Shown here piece after piece: positions 58,091 through 64,000 of a stretch of 64,000 nt of DNA. The stretch comes from Metaphire vulgaris. Taxonomy: Eukaryota > Annelida > Clitellata > Crassiclitellata > Megascolecidae. The translations under genes and the position numbers were made by a program. The stretch lies in contig CM030853.1 of NCBI GenBank assembly GCA_018105865.1, positions 5,138,075 to 5,202,074 of the forward strand, read 5' to 3'. How positions within the stretch are numbered: position 1 is the first letter of the stretch; each line of letters starts with the position of its first letter. The notes under the pieces are model-generated. The model did no database searches, was not told where the DNA came from, and saw only the letters and a list, made by a program, of their open reading frames with translations.

Positions 58091-58183
58091 CAAATCGGCG
58101 AATAATTCGGGTGTTGAGATTAAATACAATTATTATTGCAAATTGTGTAAATTCCGTGTGTCGTGCGACTCTCTTCCTTCCAG

Positions 58184-58357
58184 ATCGCGACGGAGACTGG
58201 AGTGCGTGGTCGTCGTGGATTCAGTGCAGTGCGACGTGCAACCAAGGAGTGACGCAGAGAACCAGATTCTGCAACAACCCGTCGCCAGATGGCGCAGGGG
58301 CGCAGTGCGGCGGCGACGCCACCGAAGCGCAGGATTGCCAGCTACAGAAGTGCCAAC
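58184..58357 (+). CDS. Asn-rich EGF/TSP1 protein, exon 8 (thrombospondin type 1 domain)
   Basis: A 174-base exon between CTTCCTTCCAG and GTTCGT, phase 1-1. It encodes D-RDGDWSAWSSWIQCSATCNQ, then GVTQRTRFCNNPSP, later GAQCGGDATEAQDCQLQKCQ. It has the WSxWSxW tryptophan ladder (C-mannosylation sites), the CSATC motif and the closing pair of Cys of a TSP1 repeat. The full domain sits in a single exon. Confidence 0.93.
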
Positions 58358-58635
58358 GTTCGTATAACATTGAAATAAAAGAAACATGAAATGTTTTCAA
58401 CTATGGCTACGACATTTAGAGACATATATTTGGCATTTAATTTTTGGCCTCAATTATAATCGCTATTATAATTATCGAAAGTTGAATATCTGTTTTGCTG
58501 CTGAAAATTGAACGAGAAACTCGAATTTACTAAATTTTAAAATAGAAAACCTGTGCGGCTTCTGTTATGATCGCCGCATAGAATTTTGTGTGAATTTTAC
58601 ATAGGCCCTAACATTGGCTTCTGTCTGTTTTATAG

Positions 58636-58697
58636 TAAACGAGCTTGAGCTCAACTTTGGAACTTACGTGGACATAACTGGCATTACTCTTGAACAG
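58636..58697 (+). CDS. Asn-rich EGF/TSP1 protein, exon 9 (start of membrane-proximal domain)
   Basis: A 62-base exon between TGTTTTATAG and GTGAAA, phase 1 in and phase 0 out. It encodes L-NELELNFGTYVDITGITLEQ. No known motif. It is accepted because its phases join exon 8 and exon 10. Confidence 0.65.
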
Positions 58698-58739
58698 GTG
58701 AAAATAATTATTATTCTGACAAACGATGCATCTAAGAGT

Positions 58740-59523
58740 TAAAAGCTGTTATCATGATGTTCCCCTTGCAGTTATAGGACCTAATCAATATCAGAATGAT
58801 CTGCAGAACAGCAAACACAAATGAGACTGAGAATGTCTGGGAAAGAACGTCTTTTCTCGAAATGCTATATAAATTAAATTTTTAAACCCGACAAAACGCC
58901 AAACGGCTGACGCAAATTGGCGAGGATATGGTTTTAAATCCCGTATGCAGCTCAGCTAATGTTAATTGGGCCTAAAGCTAACGGATTAAGAAGCATACTG
59001 TCTGTCCTTTTGGGTATCTCGCTGGCTAAGTTGCATATATCGTCGTTGTCTGTGCGCAAACTTAGCCTAGGGTCCTAGTTCCTTACTCGTTGCTATCAAA
59101 GCGGCAGGCAAGTTTATATCTTTCTCAAGTTACAATCAGCTTTACCCTTCTGAGAACTAAATTGAATACATTTTTTCGATTCAATATTTTAACTCTCGAG
59201 AGATTCTGAATAGGCCCATAAGTCTTGTAGACGAAAATAGTTCAGTCTGCATTTGAATTTGAGTCATTTGACTGGTGTAATTAAGTCTTACACTAGACGT
59301 AATCCTACAGTTCCGTTCATCACAAGTTGCAAAGTCACAAGAAAGTTTTTTCACACCTTAAAAAAAGGTACTCACGGTGGATTGCCTAACTTTTCCATTA
59401 CGATTATGTGGTACGCGATTTTGGAAGCATATCCACTGCAAAGTCACAAGAAAAATTTTTTCACACCTTGAAAAGCCCTGACAGTATGTGAGACTGAAGT
59501 ATGGACATTTTCCTACTTAACAG
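58740..59523. other. Intron, nothing recognised
   Basis: A short direct repeat of CAAAGTCACAAGAAA with TTTTTTCACACCTT occurs at 59329 and 59438. Confidence 0.5.
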
Positions 59524-59639
59524 TTGGTGCAGTTTTACTCGTACTTCGAATACATGGTCATGGATGCAGCGAACGCCTTTTGCAATGCAAACCAGAGCAA
59601 TGTTCTACTCTGTTGCTCATTGTTCAGCACTGAATACGT
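59524..59639 (+). CDS. Asn-rich EGF/TSP1 protein, exon 10 (membrane-proximal domain)
   Basis: A 116-base exon after TTTTCCTACTTAACAG, donor GTGAGT, phase 0 in and 2 out. It encodes LVQFYSYFEYMVMDAANAFC, then NANQSNVLLCCSLFSTEY. A second possible acceptor nine bases later keeps the frame. Three Cys and one sequon. The domain type is not recognised; SEA-like or a GAIN-like fold cannot be tested here. Confidence 0.7.
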
Positions 59640-60277
59640 GTGAGTGAATTTCTAATGCAGAATAAACGATATTAGTAATGATAACGAGGTTTTAAGCGGT
59701 TTAGCAGGGTCTCTCCTGCGCTAAAAATATATTAAGTGACAGAATTTGCGAGTGACTGTAAGACAATCGCCTCACCTACAGTGTACAGTATAGCCTACTT
59801 AAAGCCCTCTTATTGGTTGCGCTAATGTTCATTAGAACCCATCAAACGTTCTCAGATCTGCATTTGTGCGTCTTCCAGATACATAATATATTCGAATTCC
59901 TTAACATAATTGAATGGATGGGTGGGATAAGGAGTTAAATGCAGTTAGCGTCTTAATGGTGAGCTTGTCAATTGAAGGGCCCAGAGGAATAAGGAAGTAA
60001 ATCCAGTTACCCCATCATTAGTGTTGAAAATATCAGTTGAAGGGTCCGGTGAAATAAGGGAAGCCTTCAGTTTTATACGGCAACGGCTGAAATCGCCGTC
60101 TTTCCTTCCACCGAGTTAACACCCGATGTACTTACCTGAGTCGACTGGGGGCGCTTGGGGCAGAATTGTTATTGATAATCAAACCATTGGGGGGGTCGGA
60201 TACGGTTACCTCCTTATTCCACCCATCCATTCAATTTCATTTTGGGGGGTTTCGCGTTGATTGAATCACGCAAACAG

Positions 60278-60517
60278 GCCAACGGGCGTGAAGGAATACG
60301 TGACAAAGGACGGCGTCAGAACTGTCGACGGCTTTCCCACTGAGATTTCCGAAAGGAATCTGAGAACGTTGATCGTCCTGACGGTCGAGAAACTGAACCC
60401 GCTCTGTGAGGCTGCAAACGGTCGAAGCGCAAGAAGGAAAAGACGAAGTCTTGTCTTGACGCAGGACAAGGAAGGCGTACCAAGGGAAGTATTCGACGCC
60501 GTCATCGGCAGCCAGGG
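60278..60517 (+). CDS. Asn-rich EGF/TSP1 protein, exon 11 (membrane-proximal domain with furin-like site)
   Basis: A 240-base exon between CACGCAAACAG and GTTAGT, phase 2-2. It encodes PTGVKEYVTKDGVRTVDGFP, then a stretch with NLRTLIVLTVEKLNPLCEAA, then NGRSARRKRRSLVLTQDKEG. RRKRR followed by Ser fits a furin/proprotein convertase site. Cleavage here would leave a two-part receptor if a disulfide or fold holds the halves together. Confidence 0.8.
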
Positions 60518-60597
60518 GTTAGTATACAGTCGTCCACTCATTTAAATACCATTCGTTAACGTTTTAGCAGTTTATCTGCGAGTAAGAAACGAAGTGC

Positions 60598-60632
60598 TGT
60601 ATGTATGTATGTATGTATGTATGTATGTATTA

Positions 60633-60677
<45 letters not shown>
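60598..60677. repeat. (TATG)n-(TA)n microsatellite
   Basis: A GTAT run of about 30 bases, then a TA run of about 40 bases. An (AAT)n run lies at 60811-60867 in the same intron. Confidence 0.93.
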
Positions 60678-60679
<2 letters not shown>

Positions 60680-60810
60680 TCGTCAAGTCGTCGTCATGTC
60701 GTCATCATCATCATCATAATCATCGAACTTCTATAGCGCCACTTTAGTAATGTTCTTGACATCAGTCGACGGTTGCTCCTTGATTTGAATCGTAATCCCC
60801 CATTGACAAA

Positions 60811-60867
<57 letters not shown>

Positions 60868-61004
60868 TGTTGATCTGCTGTGAATGCGACTTTCTTCCCA
60901 GGTACAGTAGTTGCAGTTTCTTTATATAAAGATCATTTGTCTATTTCGCATGCATTTTGGCCTAGTTTTCGGTAAAATTCGACTTGTTTCAACTTTTTCC
61001 TCAG

Positions 61005-61113
61005 ATTCACTCAGAGACAGAACGATTTCGCCGAAATATTACGAGAAACTTTCAACGGAACGTCAAGAGTCGTCATATCCTCGGGCGGACCAGCGACTCA
61101 AGTATCGACATCG
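61005..61113 (+). CDS. Asn-rich EGF/TSP1 protein, exon 12 (membrane-proximal)
   Basis: A 109-base exon after CAACTTTTTCCTCAG, donor GTAAGA, phase 2 in and 0 out. It encodes G-FTQRQNDFAEILRETFNGTS, then RVVISSGGPATQVSTS. One sequon (NGT). Confidence 0.78.
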
Positions 61114-61150
61114 GTAAGAATTCCCATCACCAGCTCCACTTAACCATTAC

Positions 61151-61331
61151 CAGGGATATGTTTACACCCCCTAACACTCCAGCACCCCCAATTTGAGACC
61201 GACACCCCATGCAACACCCCCAATCTGAGCCTGGGATGATCTTTTTTTGCTTGTCAGACTTTTTCGGCATAAATGACCCACAAAATATACCGACACCTCC
61301 ACCCAAATTGATAATCCTAGAAATAACCCTG
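61151..61331 (-). mobile_element. hAT-type MITE, family H (reverse), in intron
   Basis: CAGGGATATGTTTACACC to CCTAGAAATAACCCTG, with flanks ACCATTAC and GCCATTAC (7 of 8). The motif GATCTTTTTTTGCTTGTCAG lies at 61239-61258. Confidence 0.85.
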
Positions 61332-61414
61332 GCCATTACTGTTGGCAACTTCAAAAAACACATCTGTGGATGACGTGTCAAGGTGCGTCAACAGCCATGT
61401 AGGCCTTATACGAA

Positions 61415-61618
61415 TGCAGTAGAATTTCGTTAGGCCTATAGCGTACTTACATGTAGTTGGTCTGCAAAATTGAGTAGGCCTACGTCAAACCCGAGGTACG
61501 TTACAGAATTCAATACCACCCAATACGGTAGCGCATCACACGGAACCGTACACTGCGGTACGCTAAAATCGAGGATTCGTTATAACCGAGTCCGTTATAA
61601 CGAAGTTCTTCTACTGTA
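61415..61618 (-). mobile_element. pogo/Tigger-like MITE, in intron
   Basis: The left end GCAGTAGAATTTCGTTA and right end CGTTATAACGAAGTTCTTCT are inverted repeats. GTACGCTAAAAT and GAGGTACGTTAC match the relatives at 20969 and 23565 in reverse. Confidence 0.7.
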
Positions 61619-61684
61619 ATAATAATAATAATCAGTTGTGTCAGCGCCTGTAGTTTTGAGCGTTCATGTGCTGGATTATTGTAG

Positions 61685-61797
61685 ACAGGCGATGGTTCTC
61701 GCCAGATTCCGTGGTGGGCGATCCTACTAATAGTTCTTGCGATCGTCTTGATCATTCTGCTTTCGAGTCTCCTCGTTTACCTTCTCGTTTTTAGGAA
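61685..61797 (+). CDS. Asn-rich EGF/TSP1 protein, exon 13 (transmembrane helix)
   Basis: A 113-base exon after GGATTATTGTAG, donor GTAAGA, phase 0 in and 2 out. It encodes TGDGSRQIPWW, then AILLIVLAIVLIILLSSLLV and YLLVFR. This is a single hydrophobic helix of about 24 residues with Trp-Trp at the outer edge and basic residues after it, as in a type I membrane protein. Confidence 0.85.
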
Positions 61798-61863
61798 GTA
61801 AGATCCGCTTGCGTTTGAATTTCGATGTTTGAGTTGGTGCATCAGTTGTCCGATAAAATATAG

Positions 61864-62088
61864 CAGTGTCTATTCTAGGCCTTCTCTGTGGGTATTCCCC
61901 CAGTTTTAAAATCCCTCCATTTTTTATATGATGCATGGGGATGGAAAGCCCCCCAAAGTGTGTTGACAGGGGGCTTTTATTTTTTGGAGAGGGAAAAATG
62001 TAAGGATGACAATGTTTTTGCTTGCAGGACATTTGAGAAGGGTAAAAAAATTAGGAAGGTTGGAAGGATATATAGAATCTATGACACT
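61864..62088 (+). mobile_element. Possible hAT-like element (CAGTGTCTATTCTAGG)
   Basis: The left end resembles family F and a weak right end ATAGAATCTATGACACT is present. GACAATGTTTTTGCTTGCAG lies at 62008-62027. No clear duplication. Confidence 0.4.
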
Positions 62089-62382
62089 AAGACGTAGTCT
62101 TCATTGTCAAAATTTAAATAGAATTATTGTCAAACTGTGAGCTTGCTAAAAGATCAGAAATCGACAATCGAGCGATATAAAAACTTACAAATCAATATGA
62201 TTAGGCCCGTACTCCATATATAGGCTATTATTAAACGCAAATTTCTGTAAACTCAAGTTAGGGTTAGGAAAAATCGCGCCACATTTTGACTGAAACTGGT
62301 GGTAGGATTTGGGCAACTAAATCGTTGAGATATTTTTGGCTGGGGTAGGTAGCCTAGCATGATCGAAGAGAATACATGAATG

Positions 62383-62542
62383 CAGTGTTTTATTCAGGCT
62401 CCATCCCTTTGGAGGTAAATATAGCTAATTAAAATTGCTTAAAATTTGATAATTCACAATTTCAAAGTAGTGTCAATGCTGTGATTTGGAGGTTGTTGTT
62501 GGAGGGGAATTTACCCGCTCCTTAAACCTGTATAAAACATTG
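62383..62542 (+). mobile_element. hAT-like MITE, family G
   Basis: CAGTGTTTTATTCAGGCTCC to CCTGTATAAAACATTG. The flanks CATGAATG and TGTGCATG agree only partly. Confidence 0.65.
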
Positions 62543-62566
62543 TGTGCATGTGCCAAGAACTCATTG

Positions 62567-62735
62567 CAGGGACGTAGCGACGGGCGATGGGGGTATATCA
62601 GTGCATATATACCTCCCAAAAAAGACAACCTTAAAAAAATTTCAATGTGTTTTTAAGGTTTTTAAAGATTTATACATTTGTACCCCCTCCCAATCACATT
62701 ATACCCCCCAAATCAAATTCCTGGCTACGCTTCTG
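62567..62735 (+). mobile_element. hAT-type MITE, family C
   Basis: CAGGGACGTAGCGACGGG to AATTCCTGGCTACGCTTCTG, with flanks ACTCATTG and ACTCCTTG (7 of 8). Confidence 0.82.
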
Positions 62736-62893
62736 ACTCCTTGATGACCTTCTTTTCTCGGCGAATACTTTGACCGTGGAAATGTTACGTGCGCCCCCCC
62801 CCCTCGCCACATTCCGGAACCTGGCTACGCCACTGGAAGCCGTGCATAGCGAACTGACCGTAATAAATAAAATCACCCTTCCACAAATGTTAG

Positions 62894-63296
62894 GCGGGGA
62901 AAGTTCAACATCCACGAAGCGTCTTCGTCCAACGATTCGCGCTCAAGTTCAACGCGGACGTCGTTAGAAAGCGAAGACGGCGAGGAGGACAAGACCCGAC
63001 TTCTTACGACCGCTACAACAACACCAACAGCGTTGTCGTCGTCAACGAAGCAAGAACATCCAGGAACAGTGGACGAGAATGGTTATTATTCCGGCAAACA
63101 ATCCGACGAGACAGACGCCGCTGTCAGCAGACGTCCGTCCAGTCCAAACGCTCCGGAAGCAGTCGGCTGCACCGGTTCGATATCTCTGTCGGAGATGACG
63201 GGACGTATGAACAACGCCGTTAAAAACGATGACATCGCGAACAGTCTCAACAGAGCAAGGTCAGCCATAAACCGACATCATTGTTCAACCGAGTGA
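62894..63296 (+). CDS. Asn-rich EGF/TSP1 protein, exon 14 (cytoplasmic tail)
   Basis: This exon follows CCACAAATGTTAG, phase 2 in. It encodes RGKFNIHEASSSNDSRSSST, then SLESEDGEEDKTRLLTTATT, later ENGYYSGKQSDETDAAVSRR and GCTGSISLSEMTGRMNNAVK, to DIANSLNRAR. It is rich in Ser, Thr and acidic residues, as in a signalling tail. Two endings are possible. A donor at 63260 (GCAAG|GTCAGC) would continue to an exon beyond the window. Otherwise the frame runs on for 11 more residues to a TGA at 63294, which lies in the first bases of a hAT-type element. A small C-rich tail variant cannot be excluded. Confidence 0.75.
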
Positions 63297-63634
63297 CGTA
63301 GCCAAGGGGCTTGGGGGTTTAAAACCCCCTTGGCTGCCGGAAATTTTTTAAAAATGAGTTTCTGTGCATTTTTTATTTTGGGACGCTATTTTGGGGGCCA
63401 AAACCTCCCCTTGGCTGTCGACCCAAAAGTTTTTTAAGTGGTATAGAATGTAACGGTCCAAGAGGTGACGGTCTTTTCCCCTTGTCAGCTTGTCAGCACC
63501 TGCAAGGAAAAAATAGAAGAAGGCAAGATGAGGATGACCTTTTTTGCTTGTCAAAATTTTTTCGAAGTTGGTCACAGTCAAAACTCAAAAGCTCAAAGCC
63601 AACCCCCCTTCCGGAAATCCTGGCTACGCCACTG
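63291..63634 (+). mobile_element. hAT-type MITE, family K
   Basis: The left end GAGTGACGTAGCCAAGG (first base changed from the usual C) and right end CCTGGCTACGCCACTG. The flanks GTTCAACC and ATTAAACC agree at 6 of 8. GACCTTTTTTGCTTGTCAAA lies at 63537-63556. The body matches 55192-55440. Confidence 0.78.
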
Positions 63635-63739
63635 ATTAAACCACATTCAGTAGAAGTTCAGTGTTAATTCAGTGTTTCGAAAGTTGTCGTTCAATCCCAT
63701 GTAGACTAAGCACCGAACGGATAATGCATCAATTGGCCT

Positions 63740-64000
63740 CAGGGCCTCCGAGGGGGGCATAGTGCACAGGGGGAGCCGGTCTGGGGGGCGGGCCGATGAT
63801 AAATATGCATAATTAACAATAATACAAAAATAAATAAAGAAAGGTGGCCCATGTGCGAGTAAAGGGGGCCTTCTGAGGACATCAAAAGCATCAAAATGAA
63901 CAGTGTGAACAGGAGCGTCATTTGGAGAGGGGCAGGCGCCCCCAAGAAAACTGAAGAAATAATGTATTAGGTAAATAAATTGAAATTGCAAAAATCGCCA
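63740..64000 (+). mobile_element. hAT-type element, family E-like, cut by the window end
   Basis: The left end CAGGGCCTCCGAGGGG and the interior (GTGCACAGGGGGAGCCGG, GGGCGGGCCGATGATAAATA) resemble 23048-23305 in reverse. The other end is not reached. Confidence 0.5.

Overview
The window is nuclear DNA of an animal. The genes are spliced (GT-AG introns with matching phases), the proteins are metazoan (aminergic and neuropeptide GPCRs, calcium-binding EGF and thrombospondin modules), and nearly everything else is microsatellite, miniature DNA transposon or short LINE 3' remnant. The neuropeptide receptor resembles the FMRFamide/myosuppressin (DMSR) group, which is mainly known from protostomes. 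A marine lophotrochozoan is therefore my best guess, with low confidence. Nothing prokaryotic or organellar is visible.

Three genes are supported. (1) Plus strand, 10864-12160: the TM3-TM7 exon of a 5-HT2-like aminergic receptor with a very long third loop and a YRY motif in place of DRY. The TM1-TM2 exon is not in the window. (2) Minus strand, 32986 down to 24428: a two-exon DMSR/FMRFamide-type receptor. TM1-TM2 lie in one exon, TM3-TM7 in the other, and a 7.2 kb intron with matching phase separates them. (3) Plus strand, 45833 to about 63296: a large single-pass membrane protein that I do not recognise as a named gene. It has a signal peptide split by an intron, a Thr-rich stretch, about 42 tandem 28-29-residue Asn-rich repeats packed with N-glycosylation sequons, a half Cys module, four EGF domains, one TSP1 domain, a membrane-proximal domain with a furin-like basic site, one transmembrane helix and a Ser-rich cytoplasmic tail.

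All three genes contain single-base-type frame breaks at or next to homopolymers or triplet runs, while their splice phases otherwise agree. I read this mainly as uncorrected assembly indels, not as three pseudogenes. The tail of the Asn-rich repeat array (49540-50480) is more heavily broken.

About 40 short non-autonomous elements with hAT-type ends (CAG...CTG) and 8-bp target duplications are spread across the window in at least eight families, some nested. There are also three TTAA-flanked 80-bp palindromes (piggyBac-like), several pogo/Tigger-like copies, a TA-flanked mariner-like palindrome and a pair of inverted 170-bp repeats. A motif close to GACCTTTTTTGCTTGTCA recurs inside many hAT-type families whose ends differ; this is the least expected non-coding pattern here. 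LINE 3' remnants lie at 18185-18405, 21350-21730, 25780-26120, 29848-30135, 38600-38680 and 55441-55590. Several run directly into microsatellites, which may explain part of the heavy simple-repeat load.
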